DNA of 64,000 nucleotides from Geminicoccaceae bacterium (GTDB lineage: Bacteria; Pseudomonadota; Alphaproteobacteria; Geminicoccales; Geminicoccaceae), in assembly GCA_028279345.1 (NCBI GenBank), contig JANQNY010000003.1:1-64000 (forward strand). The letters are read 5' to 3'. The first letter of the stretch is position 1. Each line of letters begins with the position of its first letter. The translations under genes and the position numbers were made by a program. The notes beneath the pieces were generated by a model. It was not told where the DNA came from, did no database searches, and saw nothing but the letters and a program-made list of their open reading frames with translations. This document shows positions 28,014 to 37,717 of the stretch, one piece after another.

Positions 28014-29501
28014 AAGTGGCATCGAGAACTCACTGCCGGCGCGGATGCCAGTGGGCCAGCGGGCGGAGACCGCCTTCTGCTTGGTGTAGAAGCGGACGCC
28101 CTCGGGCCCGTGGGTGTGGTGGTCGCCGAAGAGCGAGCGCTTCCAGCCGCCGAAGCTATGGTACGCCACCGGCACCGGGATCGGCACGTTGACGCCCACC
28201 ATTCCCACCTGCACGTCCTTGGCGAAGGTGCGCGCAGCGTCGCCGTCGCGGGTGAAGATGGCCGTGCCGTTGCCGTACTCGTGCTCGTTCACCATGCGGA
28301 CCGCCGCGTCATAGTCCGGCGCGCGCACCACCGACAGCACCGGCCCGAAGATCTCCTCCTTGTAGATGCGCATCTCCGGCTTGACCTCATCGAACAGGCA
28401 GCCGGCCATGAAGAAGCCGTCCTCATAGCCCTGCATTTTGAAGCCGCGGCCGTCGACGACGAGCTTGGCGCCCTCCTCGATGCCGAGATCGACGTAGCTG
28501 CTGACCTTTTCGAGGTGCTCACGAGTGACAAGAGGCCCCATCTCGACCTCAGGGTCGGTGCCGGGGCCGATCTTGAGCTGGCGGACCTTGGGGGCGAGCC
28601 GATCGATCAGTGCGTCGCCGACCTTGTCACCGACGGCGACAGCGACGGAGACCGCCATGCAGCGCTCGCCGGCGGAGCCGTACCCAGCGCCCATCAGCGC
28701 GTCGATGGCCTGGTCGAGTTCCGCGTCCGGCATCACCACCATGTGGTTCTTGGCGCCGCCGAGCGCTTGGCAGCGTTTTCCATGCGCGCAGGCGGTCTGG
28801 TAGATATACTCGGCGGTGCGCGTGGCGCCGACGAAACTCACCGCAGCCACGAGCGGATGGGTCAACAGCGCATCGACCGCCTCCTTGTCGCCATTGACGA
28901 CGTTGACGACGCCGGGCGGCACGCCGGCCTCCTCCGCCAGTTGGACCAGGCGCAGCGGGCAGGACGGGTCCTTCTCGGACGGCTTGAGCACGAAGGTGTT
29001 CCCGCAAGCGATCGCCAACGGGAACATCCACAAGGGGATCATGGCCGGGAAGTTGAACGGTGTGATGCCGACGCAGACGCCCAACGGCTGACGGAACGAG
29101 GTCAGGTCGATGCCGGCGCCGACCTCGGCCGAGAACTCTCCCTTCAGGAGCTGCGGGATGCCGCATGCGAACTCCACGACCTCGAGGCCGCGGGTGACCG
29201 AGCCCTTGGCGTCCTCGAGCGTCTTGCCATGCTCGCGGGTCACATGCTGCGCGAGCTCATCGATGTTGCGCTCGATCAGGTCCTTGAACTTGAACATGAT
29301 CCGGGCACGGCGGATCGGCGGCGTGTCAGCCCAACCTTCGAGTGCGGCACGCGCCGTCTGCACCGCGCGATCCACCTCGCTGCGGTCGGCCAACGCCACC
29401 TCGGCACCGCGCTCGCCCGTCGCCGGGTTGTAGACCGGACCCACGCGCCCACTCGCTCCGCTGACGTGCTCGCCGCCGATCCAATGCCCGATCGCTGTCA
29501 T
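28005..29501 (-). CDS. mmsA: Methylmalonate-semialdehyde dehydrogenase (CoA-acylating)
   Basis: This 498-residue aldehyde dehydrogenase converts methylmalonate semialdehyde and CoA to propionyl-CoA in valine and myo-inositol breakdown. The nucleophile is Cys281 in GSAGERCMA. The GGAKNHMV segment has Asn where other aldehyde dehydrogenases have the general-base Glu, a mark of the CoA-acylating subgroup. The C-terminus ends FSMPLLG where relatives end in MPTMK or similar. The insertion-sequence remnant adjoins and overlaps the stop, so the last residues may have been replaced. Confidence 0.94.
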   Translation of the reverse strand: MTAIGHWIGGEHVSGASGRVGPVYNPATGERGAEVALADRSEVDRAVQTARAALEGWADTPPIRRARIMFKFKDLIERNIDELAQHVTREHGKTLEDAKGSVTRGLEVVEFACGIPQLLKGEFSAEVGAGIDLTSFRQPLGVCVGITPFNFPAMIPLWMFPLAIACGNTFVLKPSEKDPSCPLRLVQLAEEAGVPPGVVNVVNGDKEAVDALLTHPLVAAVSFVGATRTAEYIYQTACAHGKRCQALGGAKNHMVVMPDAELDQAIDALMGAGYGSAGERCMAVSVAVAVGDKVGDALIDRLAPKVRQLKIGPGTDPEVEMGPLVTREHLEKVSSYVDLGIEEGAKLVVDGRGFKMQGYEDGFFMAGCLFDEVKPEMRIYKEEIFGPVLSVVRAPDYDAAVRMVNEHEYGNGTAIFTRDGDAARTFAKDVQVGMVGVNVPIPVPVAYHSFGGWKRSLFGDHHTHGPEGVRFYTKQKAVSARWPTGIRAGSEFSMPLLG

Positions 29502-29543
29502 GTTCTCTTGCCTCCCTTGGGATACGCCTAGACGCGGCTGGCC

Positions 29544-32198
29544 TCAGGCGTTGCCCGGTTGATCTAGCGACTTGCTTACGATCTCGAAGAGGTCGCGAGA
29601 ACCGCCTTCGGCGCCCGCGAGCCGTTCGAGCTGCTCGCGCAGCAGCCGTTGACGGCCCGCATCGTACCGGCGCCAACGGTTGAACGAGGTTGCGAGCCGC
29701 GCGGCGAGCTGCGGGTTGAGGCGATCGAGGTTCAAGACCGCGTCGGCGACGAGCCGGTAGCCGGCGCCGTCCTGACGATGGAAACCGGTCGGGTTAAAGG
29801 TGGAGAAGACGCCGAGCACTGCCCGCACCCGATTGGGGTTCGTGAGCGAGAAGGCCGGATGCCGCAGGAGGGCCTCGACCTCCTCGACGACGCTGGATCG
29901 GGCGGCCGCGGCCTGCACGCCGAACCACTTGTTGACCACTAGCGGCTCGTGGGCCCACCGCGCGTAGAAGCCGTCGAGCACCTCGGCGCGCTCGGGCCAC
30001 GACCAGCGGGCGACGAGGCCGAGCGCCGCCAGCTGGTCGGTCATGTTGTCGGCGTTGCGCGCCTGCGTCACGATCTGGGCGGCAACCATCTCGGGGACAC
30101 CTTGAGCCAGAAAACCGAGGCAGGTGTTCTTCAGCCGGCGGCTGCCGATGGCTTCGCTGCTCAGCTCGAAACGCGCCTGCTGGACGCTCTCGATCAAATC
30201 GCTGAAACGCTCGACGAGGCGCCTGCCGAGTTCCGCCTGGGCGTGCTCGCGAACGCGGCCGACGGCGTCTACGTCGATCACCGCCATCTGCTCGCCCAGA
30301 TAGGTCTGCGACGGCAGCCCCATCAGCTGGGACTTGAACTCCGGCTCGATGCGCGGATCGTCGAGCACGTGCGCGAAGGCGGTGAGAAAGCGCTCAGGCA
30401 GGGCCAACGGACGCCCGCTGCGGTCCGCATCGACCAGACCAAGGAGCGTCCGCACGGCGAGCGTCTGACCCGCGTCCCAGCGGGCGAAGCCGTCGGTGTC
30501 GTGCGCGAGCAGATGCGCGAGTTCGTCATCGCTGTAGTGCGCTTCGAGCCGCACGGGCGCCGAGAAGCCGCGCAGCAGCGACGGCACCGGTCGCGACGGC
30601 ACGTCCTCGAAAACGAACGTCGCCGTCGCCGCCGTTAGCTCCAGCACCCTCGTTTCGCCGGCGGCGAACGCTTCGCCGGCAAGCCGCAACGGCACCGGGT
30701 TACCATCGGCATCGACGAGGCCCACGCGCACGGGCAGGTGGAACGGCTCCTTCGTCGGTTGCCCCGGCGTCGGCGGCGTTTCCTGGATCAGCGTCAAGCT
30801 GTAGGTGCGTGCGGCGGCGTCGTAGGTGGCCTGAACTTCGAGCCGTGGCGTCCCCGCCTGGCGATACCAGTTGAAGAAATGCCCGAAGTCCCGACCCGAG
30901 GCGGTCGCCATCGCCGCCACGAAATCCTCGCAGGTGACCGCTTCGCCGTCGTGCCGCTCGAAATAGATGTCCATCCCACGGCGAAAAGCGTCCTCGCCGA
31001 CGAGCGTGTGGATCATTCGGACGACTTCGGCACCCTTCTCGTAGACGGTGCGGGTGTAGAAATTATTGATCTCCACATAGCTGTCCGGGCGGATCGGGTG
31101 CGCCAGCGGGCTCGCGTCCTCGGGAAACTGACCCTCGCGCAATAGGGCCACGTCGCCGATCCGCTTAACCTCGCGCGAGTAGGAGTCCGCGGTGAACTCC
31201 TGGTCGCGGAACACCGTCAGCCCCTCCTTCAACGTGAGCTGAAACCAGTCGCGGCAGGTGACCCGGTTGCCTGTCCAGTTGTGGAAATACTCGTGCGCGA
31301 TGATCCGTTCGACATTAACAAAATCTTGGTCTGTTGCGGTATCTGAGCGAGCCAACGTCGCTGATGTATTGAATATGTTTAGACCCTTATTCTCCATCGC
31401 GCCGAAATTGTAGTCACTAACGGCAACGATATTATAGACATCGAGATCGTACTCGAGGCCGAAGCGATCCTCATCCCACTTCATGGCACGCTTGAGCGAA
31501 CGCATGGCGTGGTGGCACTGGTCGATAAAGGGGTGCTCCGTCCAGATTCTGAGCGCCACTTGGCGGCCGCTGCGCGTTCGGAACCCATCCTCGAGAACAG
31601 CGAGATCGCCGGCGACGAGTGCAAACAAGTATGAGGGCTTCGGAAATGGGTCCTCCCACGTGGCGAAGTGCCAGCCGTCGCCGAACGTACCCGCCTGCAC
31701 CGGATTGCCGTTCGCGAGCAGCACTGGTGCTGCATCCTGCGGCGCTTCGAGCCGCACGCGGTAGACGGTCAGCACGTCGGGGCGATCGAGAAAGTAGGTG
31801 ATACGGCGAAAGCCCTGAGCCTCGCACTGCGTGCAGAACACCCCATTCGAGAGGTAGAGCCCCGAAAGTGTGGTGTTGGCGGCTGGATCGACGCGCACGA
31901 CTGTTTCGAGGGTGAAACGCTCGGGCGGGCGGTGCAACACGAGACCGGCTTCGTTGAGCGCATAGGCGTCCAATGCCAGCGGCAGGCCGTCGAGCGCGAT
32001 CTCCAGCAGCTCTAGATCTTCACCGTCGAGCTGCAGCTGGGCTACCGGCAGAGCGATCTCGCGCGAATAGTGCACGCGGGCACGGACCAGCGTCGCATCA
32101 GGGAGCAGCCGAAACGTCAGATCAGCTGTGTCGATACGGTAGTCGGGCGCGCGGTAGTCAGCCAACCGCACGGCCTTTGGGGTCTGGCGTTCCGCCAT
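29544..32198 (-). CDS. pepN: Aminopeptidase N
   Basis: This 884-residue M1 zinc metallopeptidase removes N-terminal residues from peptides in the cytosol. The exopeptidase motif GAMEN is at 266-270. The zinc motif HEYFH is at 302-306, with Glu325 completing HExxHx18E. The length matches the E. coli-type enzyme. The ATG at 32198 is taken; a start at 32207 adds three residues. Bases 31321-31440, encoding the GAMEN region, have 52 G+C in 120 and use codons such as ATA, CTA, ACA and TCA that are rare elsewhere in this DNA. Confidence 0.95.
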   Translation of the reverse strand: MAERQTPKAVRLADYRAPDYRIDTADLTFRLLPDATLVRARVHYSREIALPVAQLQLDGEDLELLEIALDGLPLALDAYALNEAGLVLHRPPERFTLETVVRVDPAANTTLSGLYLSNGVFCTQCEAQGFRRITYFLDRPDVLTVYRVRLEAPQDAAPVLLANGNPVQAGTFGDGWHFATWEDPFPKPSYLFALVAGDLAVLEDGFRTRSGRQVALRIWTEHPFIDQCHHAMRSLKRAMKWDEDRFGLEYDLDVYNIVAVSDYNFGAMENKGLNIFNTSATLARSDTATDQDFVNVERIIAHEYFHNWTGNRVTCRDWFQLTLKEGLTVFRDQEFTADSYSREVKRIGDVALLREGQFPEDASPLAHPIRPDSYVEINNFYTRTVYEKGAEVVRMIHTLVGEDAFRRGMDIYFERHDGEAVTCEDFVAAMATASGRDFGHFFNWYRQAGTPRLEVQATYDAAARTYSLTLIQETPPTPGQPTKEPFHLPVRVGLVDADGNPVPLRLAGEAFAAGETRVLELTAATATFVFEDVPSRPVPSLLRGFSAPVRLEAHYSDDELAHLLAHDTDGFARWDAGQTLAVRTLLGLVDADRSGRPLALPERFLTAFAHVLDDPRIEPEFKSQLMGLPSQTYLGEQMAVIDVDAVGRVREHAQAELGRRLVERFSDLIESVQQARFELSSEAIGSRRLKNTCLGFLAQGVPEMVAAQIVTQARNADNMTDQLAALGLVARWSWPERAEVLDGFYARWAHEPLVVNKWFGVQAAAARSSVVEEVEALLRHPAFSLTNPNRVRAVLGVFSTFNPTGFHRQDGAGYRLVADAVLNLDRLNPQLAARLATSFNRWRRYDAGRQRLLREQLERLAGAEGGSRDLFEIVSKSLDQPGNA

Positions 32199-32353
32199 CC
32201 AGATCACGCTTGGGAAGCTCGTGGACGCTCGGCGAGGGGTATTGCCGAAGCACCGCGCATTGTCCAGTGCGGGCAGCCTCGCCGCTTGCCGGTGACGATG
32301 ACCACGGCTACGTAACCGCTTCGGCTGCAGCGCATAATCAGGAGGCCGCCTGC

Positions 32354-33244
32354 ATGGCGAGCTGCGCGTTCTTGGGTCTGGGCGTCATGGGCTTTCCCAT
32401 GGCCGGACATTTGGCGCGCGTCGGCCATGAGGTCTGCGTCTACAATCGAACGCGCGCCAAGGCGGAGCACTGGGTCCAAGCGCATGGCGGCAGCCTGGCC
32501 GAGACGCCTCGCGAAGCCGCTGCCGGCGCCGATCTGGTGATGCTCTGCCTCGGCAACGACGATGACGTGCGCAGCGTCGCGGGCGGCGACGAGGGTGCCG
32601 CGGCGGGTCTGAACAGCGGTGCTGTGCTGGTCGACCATACGACCGCTTCCGCCGAGCTTGCGCACGAACTGGCGCAAGCCGCCCGCAGCCGCGGCGCGGG
32701 CTTCGTCGATGCGCCGGTGAGCGGCGGCCAAGCGGGCGCGGAGAATGGCGCCTTGACGATCATGTGCGGGGCGGCCAAGTCTGATTTTGCGGCGGCGGCG
32801 CCGGTGCTCGAGGCCTATGGCCGCGCCGTCATGCGGATGGGTGACGTCGGCAGCGGCCAACTCACCAAGATGGTCAACCAGATTTGCATTGCCGGCCTGC
32901 TCCAAGGGCTCAGCGAGGGGGTCGCCTTCGCCAAGCGTGCCGGCCTCGACACGGACCGGGTGGTGGACGTCATCTCCAAGGGTGCCGCCCAGAGCTGGCA
33001 GATGGAGAACCGCTGGAAGACCATGGTCGCCGGTGCGTTCGACTTTGGCTTCGCCGTCGACTGGATGCGCAAGGACCTGGCGATCTGCCTCGACGAGGCG
33101 CGGCGCAACGGCGCCTCGCTGCCGGTGACGGGCCTCGTCGATCAGCTCTATCGTCAAGTGCAGGCGGCGAAGGGTGGGCGGCTGGACACCTCGAGCCTGG
33201 TAACGCTGCTCGACGCGGCGCCAGACGGCACCGGGCGCAACTGA
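32354..33244 (+). CDS. NAD-dependent beta-hydroxyacid dehydrogenase (3-hydroxyisobutyrate dehydrogenase family)
   Basis: This 296-residue enzyme has the Rossmann motif GLGVMGFPMAGHL at residues 8-20, the substrate motif DAPVSGGQAGAENG and catalytic Lys172 in GQLTKMVNQ. The family includes 3-hydroxyisobutyrate, tartronate-semialdehyde and succinic-semialdehyde reductases. Proximity to mmsA would suit a valine-pathway MmsB, but pepN and strand separate them, so the substrate stays open. The ATG at 32354 has GGAGG at 32341. It starts a three-gene run with 8- and 11-bp gaps. Confidence 0.87.
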   Translation: MASCAFLGLGVMGFPMAGHLARVGHEVCVYNRTRAKAEHWVQAHGGSLAETPREAAAGADLVMLCLGNDDDVRSVAGGDEGAAAGLNSGAVLVDHTTASAELAHELAQAARSRGAGFVDAPVSGGQAGAENGALTIMCGAAKSDFAAAAPVLEAYGRAVMRMGDVGSGQLTKMVNQICIAGLLQGLSEGVAFAKRAGLDTDRVVDVISKGAAQSWQMENRWKTMVAGAFDFGFAVDWMRKDLAICLDEARRNGASLPVTGLVDQLYRQVQAAKGGRLDTSSLVTLLDAAPDGTGRN

Positions 33245-33252
33245 GCCGCGCG

Positions 33253-34176
33253 ATGTCCACGCTCCTGCCCGACGGAGAACTTGCCTCATCCGCGCCGCCA
33301 GCGCCCACCGAGGCGGATGACGCCTACTGGCGACAGCTTTCGGACTTCACCTATGCCGAGCCCACCGACGGCCGGCTACGCCGGCTGGCCATCCGCTCGA
33401 TCGAGCGGCTCACCGGCAAGCCGCGTCTCCGGCGGCTCTACGAGCAGCACCTCAGGGCGGCGGACCCGGATTTCTGGGGCGCCTCGGTGCGGCGGCTCGG
33501 CCTCTTGCTGGACTACGAGCGTGAACGCCTTCGAGCGCTGCCGGCAAGCGGGCCGATCGTGATCGTGGCCAACCATCCTTACGGCGTGCTCGACGGACTG
33601 ATGATCGGCCATCTCATCGGCTCGAGGCGACCGGACTTCCGTATTGTCGCCAACGGTGTGCTGACCCGCTCGGCGGAAGCCGCACCGTTCATCTTTCCCA
33701 TCGAGTTCGAGCGCTCGCAACGCGCGCGCGACATCAATCTCCGGACTCGCCGGCAGTCTTTGCAGTGGCTCGGAGCCGGCGGTGTACTCGTCGTGTTCCC
33801 TGGGGGTACCGTCTCGACGGCCCAGCCGGCGTTCGGCCCGGCGATCGATCCTTCCTGGAAGCCCTTCACCGCACGCCTGATTCACGCCGTCGGCGCACCG
33901 GTGCTGCCAATATGCTTTGTCGGCCAGAACAGCCGGCTCTTTCAGCTCGCCAGTCACGTCAGCCAGACGTTGCGGCTGTCCCTGCTCTTTCACGAGGTCG
34001 CCAACAAGATCGGCACGCGTCAGCGGATCGAGATTGGTGATGCGATCGCTTACAAGGAGATCGCGCACCTGCGCGATCGGGGGACGCTGATGGCCGAGCT
34101 GCGGCGGCGTACCTATGCGCTGCATCCGCGTCCTGAACTAGGCGACCGGGTCCTCTCGCTGCCACGCCTCGGCTGA
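33253..34176 (+). CDS. PlsC-like lysophospholipid acyltransferase
   Basis: This 307-residue protein has the glycerolipid acyltransferase box NHPYGVLD at 107-114 and the second box FPGGT at 182-186. It has no clear transmembrane helix, so it is probably peripheral. The family puts a second acyl chain on lysophospholipids, ornithine lipids or similar acceptors; the acceptor is not evident. It lies 8 bp after the dehydrogenase gene and 11 bp before the MATE gene. Confidence 0.82.
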   Translation: MSTLLPDGELASSAPPAPTEADDAYWRQLSDFTYAEPTDGRLRRLAIRSIERLTGKPRLRRLYEQHLRAADPDFWGASVRRLGLLLDYERERLRALPASGPIVIVANHPYGVLDGLMIGHLIGSRRPDFRIVANGVLTRSAEAAPFIFPIEFERSQRARDINLRTRRQSLQWLGAGGVLVVFPGGTVSTAQPAFGPAIDPSWKPFTARLIHAVGAPVLPICFVGQNSRLFQLASHVSQTLRLSLLFHEVANKIGTRQRIEIGDAIAYKEIAHLRDRGTLMAELRRRTYALHPRPELGDRVLSLPRLG

Positions 34177-34187
34177 CGGTCAGACCG

Positions 34188-35576
34188 GTGCCACCGCCGG
34201 GGCTCGCGCAAGAGGCTCGGGCGCCGGCGGCCGCCATGGCGGAGTTGCGTGCGCTGGTGGCGCTTGGGGCACCGCTGGCGCTGACCCAACTCGGCCAGAT
34301 CGCGATCAACACCACCGACGTCATCATGCTGGGCTGGCTCGGCACCGAAGCGCTTGCGGCGGGCGGCTTGGCGATGAGCATCTGGATCCTGCCGGCGCTC
34401 TTCAGCATCGGCGTTGCCATGGCGGTGGCCCCTTTGGTCGCGGGCGCACTGGGCGCGCGCCGGCCGCGGCAGGTTCGCCGCAGCGTGCGCCAAGGGCTCT
34501 GGGCGGTCGGTGCCGTCACGCTGCCTGCGGTCCTGGCGCTTTGCTTCTGCGGTCCGCTCCTGATCGCATTGGGCCAGGCGCCGTCGGTCGCAGATGCGGC
34601 GGAGCGCTACCTGAGAGCCGCCGTCTGGGGGCTGCCGTTCGCCGCGGCGCTCGTCGTCCTGCGCGGCTTCATGACCAGCTTCGGCCATACCCAGGCAGTG
34701 CTCGTGGTCATGGCCCTGATGGTGCCCGCGAACGCGACGCTGAACTACGGACTGATCTTCGGCAATCTCGGTCTGCCTCGGCTGGAACTGGTGGGTGCCG
34801 GGGTCGCATCCACTTTGGTGAACGTTCTCGGCTTCCTCGGCTTGGCCCTCGTCTGCGCCCGCGCCCGACCCTATCGGCGCTATCGGGTCTTTGCCCGTCT
34901 GTGGCGACCGGACTGGACGAGCTTGCGGGCGGTGCTGCGTCTGGGCGTGCCGATCGGGCTCACCCTGCTGCTCGAGATCGGCATGTTTACGGCAGCGGCC
35001 CTCCTGGTCGGCACCATCGACCACATCAGCCTGGCGGCGCACCACATCGCCTTGCAGCTTTGTGCCGTCGTGTTCATGATTCCCCTTGGCCTGAGCCAGG
35101 CGTCGACCGTTCGTGTGGCATTGGCTGCAAGCCACGGTGATCGACGTGGCGTGCGTCTGGTCGGCAATCTCGCCATCCTGCTGACGCTCGCCGTCATGGG
35201 TACGGCGGCCTTATGCTTCTTGCTCGCCCCGAATCTCCTGGTGCGCCCGTTCGTGGACGACCCCTCAGCGCGAAGCGCGCTTGTTGCCACCGCCGCCGGC
35301 CTGCTGCAGGTCGCTGCCTTTTTTCAGCTGGCAGACGGCCTGCAGGTGGTCGGCGGCGGGCTGCTGCGCGGCCTCAAGGACACGACCGTGCCCATGATCT
35401 ATGCGCTCGTCGGCTATTGGATCGGTGGGGTTGGCACGGCCGCCTTCGCCCTGTTCATCCTCGACGCGGGCGCCCGCGGCGTGTGGTTCGGCCTGTTTGC
35501 CGGGCTCTCGATCACCGCCGCCTTGGCGCTCCGGCGCTTCTATCGGCGCACGGCGCGTCGCTGGCCCACCACCTGA
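34188..35576 (+). CDS. MATE family multidrug exporter
   Basis: This 462-residue protein has 12 hydrophobic helices in two related halves, typical of MatE/NorM exporters that use Na+ or H+ gradients to expel cationic drugs. The first-helix signature ALTQLGQIAINTTDVIMLGWLG is clear. The start is a GTG at 34188; an ATG at 34236 just before the first helix is possible. It is the last gene of the run with the acyltransferase. Confidence 0.9.
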   Translation: MPPPGLAQEARAPAAAMAELRALVALGAPLALTQLGQIAINTTDVIMLGWLGTEALAAGGLAMSIWILPALFSIGVAMAVAPLVAGALGARRPRQVRRSVRQGLWAVGAVTLPAVLALCFCGPLLIALGQAPSVADAAERYLRAAVWGLPFAAALVVLRGFMTSFGHTQAVLVVMALMVPANATLNYGLIFGNLGLPRLELVGAGVASTLVNVLGFLGLALVCARARPYRRYRVFARLWRPDWTSLRAVLRLGVPIGLTLLLEIGMFTAAALLVGTIDHISLAAHHIALQLCAVVFMIPLGLSQASTVRVALAASHGDRRGVRLVGNLAILLTLAVMGTAALCFLLAPNLLVRPFVDDPSARSALVATAAGLLQVAAFFQLADGLQVVGGGLLRGLKDTTVPMIYALVGYWIGGVGTAAFALFILDAGARGVWFGLFAGLSITAALALRRFYRRTARRWPTT

Positions 35577-35585
35577 CTGACCCCC

Positions 35586-36023
35586 TCAGGCCGCGGCGGC
35601 ACCGTTGTCGTCGCTCGCATCCCGACGGTCGTCGGAGAGCGTCCGCGCGAGCACGCAAATCGCCTCCTGGTGCCGACGGTTGGTCACCGAGATGAAGTTG
35701 CGCGCGAGCTCCAGCAACATGCGCTGTTGGGGCGTCGGCTTGAACGCCTCGCGATCTTCGTCGAGGCCCTCGAAGAAGAAGCCCACCTCCACGCCCAGCG
35801 CACGCGCCACGCTGTAGAGCCGGCCGGCCGCGATGCGGTTGATTCCCTTCTCGTACTTATGCGCCTGCTGATAGGTGACACCGATCAAGTCTGCCATCTG
35901 CTGCTGGGTCAAGCCCAGCATCACCCGGCGTTCACGCATCCGTCCACCGACGTGACGGTCAATGTCCTGCGGGCGCGCGCGCCCACGAGGATTGATGCTT
36001 GGCTTGGCCACTGTACTGTTCAT
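35586..36023 (-). CDS. XRE family transcriptional regulator
   Basis: This 145-residue protein has a Cro/CI-type helix-turn-helix at about residues 26-80 (LTQQQMADLIGVTYQQAHKYEKG) and a helical C-terminal part. It is of the type widespread in alphaproteobacteria, related to PraR/SinR-like regulators. The ATG at 36023 has AGGTGG 8 bases upstream; a GTG at 36035 would overlap that site. It is convergent with the MATE gene. The 281 bases up to bolA must hold both promoters; a weak TTGAGG/TTATGG pair at 36188-36216 faces bolA. Confidence 0.87.
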   Translation of the reverse strand: MNSTVAKPSINPRGRARPQDIDRHVGGRMRERRVMLGLTQQQMADLIGVTYQQAHKYEKGINRIAAGRLYSVARALGVEVGFFFEGLDEDREAFKPTPQQRMLLELARNFISVTNRRHQEAICVLARTLSDDRRDASDDNGAAAA

Positions 36024-36304
36024 CGTGTTTTCCACCTAAAGCCACTTCACGAGGCGATCAGTCGGACGTTCTCTCGCAAGAACGCGGACGATCGAAAACA
36101 ACCAGGGAGACTTCCGAGTTTGGCGAGCGCGTTTAGCACCGACCGTTCAACTATGGCGATTAGCACGTTCGGGTGCTAGAGGTTTGGTTGAGGAACGCTT
36201 AAGACCTGTATTATGGTATCTGGAACAACCGCCGACGCTGCTGCTTAGCGGCCGTTGATCGTAGCACGCAGCGTTTCGCCTCCAAGCTAAATTCGAGGGC
36301 AACC

Positions 36305-36574
36305 ATGAGCACGGCTGACGAACTGGCCCGCCGCCTCCGCGCAGCGTTGAAGCCCAGCGATTTGAGCGTCCTCGACGAGAGCGCACGGCACCGAGGCCAC
36401 GCGGGCTACATCGAGGGTGTGCAGACACATTTCCGTGTCCGGATTCGGGCTCAGGCCTTCGACGGCATGAGCCGGGTTGCGCAACACCGCGCCGTGCACG
36501 AGGCCGTCGGCGACTTGATGGGAAACCCGATCCACGCGCTCGCCATCGAGGCCGAGGCCGGCGACGGCACCTAG
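36305..36574 (+). CDS. bolA: BolA family protein
   Basis: This 89-residue protein has the BolA fold. The helix-strand segment ARHRGHAGYIEGVQTHFRVRI ends in conserved residues and the C-terminal FDGMSRVAQHRAVHEAVG matches the class-II-KH-like signature. BolA proteins bind monothiol glutaredoxins through an iron-sulfur cluster and some act as regulators. It stands alone, convergent with the DUF2889 gene. Confidence 0.92.
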   Translation: MSTADELARRLRAALKPSDLSVLDESARHRGHAGYIEGVQTHFRVRIRAQAFDGMSRVAQHRAVHEAVGDLMGNPIHALAIEAEAGDGT

Positions 36575-36592
36575 TCGCGGGCCAGAGGCAGC

Positions 36593-37144
36593 TCAATCGC
36601 CATCGGAGCCGGTGTACCATTCGGCGTAATGCTCGCGCACCACGGGGCCGTCGCGGCGCAGCGCATGGCAGCTGTCGAGATGCCGCGGCGGGCGATCCTG
36701 GCTCGAGGCCTCGCGCCGCTTGATCGGCAGGATCGTCTGCATCGCCGTCGTTGCCAGCGGGCCCAAGAGCTCCACGAGATGTGTGCACCCGTGGACGCCG
36801 CCCAGCCGGCGCGCTACGTCGCGGCGCCACCCAGGTCCAATCCGCACCCCCTCGAGCTGGCTGAACGCCGGCGTGATCGCGTCACAGATGGGAAAGGGTG
36901 CAGCGTCGGTGCTGGCGACGACCGCGATGACCGTCAGGTCCTCGTCGACGGTGAGCCGAAGCCACATGTCGTGGATCGGAGCACCAGGCTCCAGGCGGCC
37001 CCGCCAGCGATTGTCGACCCCATAGCCCTTCGTGTCGGTGAGGCGGGCTTCGATGTCGAAGAGTCCATCCTCGCGGCGAAAGCCGCGGCAGTCGATGGCG
37101 CGCTGGTGCAACGGCGCACGCGGAGCGGCCGCTGGCAGAGGCAC
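36593..37144 (-). CDS. DUF2889 family protein
   Basis: This 183-residue conserved protein has no known function. Recognisable family features are the N-terminal HQRAIDCRGFRREDGLFDIEA, a central D-rich strand region and HGCTHLVELLGPLATTA with a conserved Cys and His that could bind metal. It starts 3 bp after ppa on the same strand, so it is probably co-transcribed. Confidence 0.82.
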   Translation of the reverse strand: MPLPAAAPRAPLHQRAIDCRGFRREDGLFDIEARLTDTKGYGVDNRWRGRLEPGAPIHDMWLRLTVDEDLTVIAVVASTDAAPFPICDAITPAFSQLEGVRIGPGWRRDVARRLGGVHGCTHLVELLGPLATTAMQTILPIKRREASSQDRPPRHLDSCHALRRDGPVVREHYAEWYTGSDGD

Positions 37145-37147
37145 GGC

Positions 37148-37681
37148 TCAGCCGTCCTTCCGAAACATCTCGATGCTCTTGGCCACGATCCGCTTTGCGT
37201 CGTTCACGTCCAGCCAGCTACCCACCCGCGTCCACTTGTTCTCTTCGAGGTCCTTATAGTGTTCGAAGAAGTGCTGGATCTGCAGCAGATCGATGTCGGG
37301 CAAATCGCTATAGTTTGTCACATGGTTGAAGATCGGTGACACCTTGGGCACTGGCACTGCCAAGAGCTTCTCGTCGTGCCCACCGTCATCCTCAAGTTCC
37401 AAAACCCCAATCGGTCGACAGGGAACAACGCATCCGGGGACTAGTGGCATATGGCCGAACAGCAGCACGTCAACCGGGTCACCGTCGTCATACAGTGTAT
37501 TCGGGATAAAGCCGTAGTTTGCCGGATAGAACATCGGCGTGTACAGATAGCGATCGACAAAAATAGCACCGCTACTCTTTTCGAATTCGTACTTGATCGG
37601 ATCAGACCTGAGCGGCACTTCGATCAGAACATTGATCTCATCCGGCGGGTTGTCTCCCGGTGGAATCTTGGTGATATCCAT
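37148..37681 (-). CDS. ppa: Inorganic pyrophosphatase
   Basis: This 177-residue family I soluble pyrophosphatase hydrolyses PPi to phosphate. The metal-binding signature is DGDPVD at 66-71, with further ligand Asp103 in the GHDEK segment. The length is normal. Bases 37501-37620 contain 58 G+C in 120, well below the neighbourhood. It precedes the DUF2889 gene. Confidence 0.96.
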   Translation of the reverse strand: MDITKIPPGDNPPDEINVLIEVPLRSDPIKYEFEKSSGAIFVDRYLYTPMFYPANYGFIPNTLYDDGDPVDVLLFGHMPLVPGCVVPCRPIGVLELEDDGGHDEKLLAVPVPKVSPIFNHVTNYSDLPDIDLLQIQHFFEHYKDLEENKWTRVGSWLDVNDAKRIVAKSIEMFRKDG

Positions 37682-37717
37682 AGAGAGGTCTCATTTTCGA
37701 GAGGGGTGAGCGATGAA

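Noticed and set aside
28005..33244. mmsA and the 3-hydroxyisobutyrate-type dehydrogenase as one valine operon
   Set aside because: They are on opposite strands with pepN between, so co-transcription is impossible; a functional link remains only a possibility.
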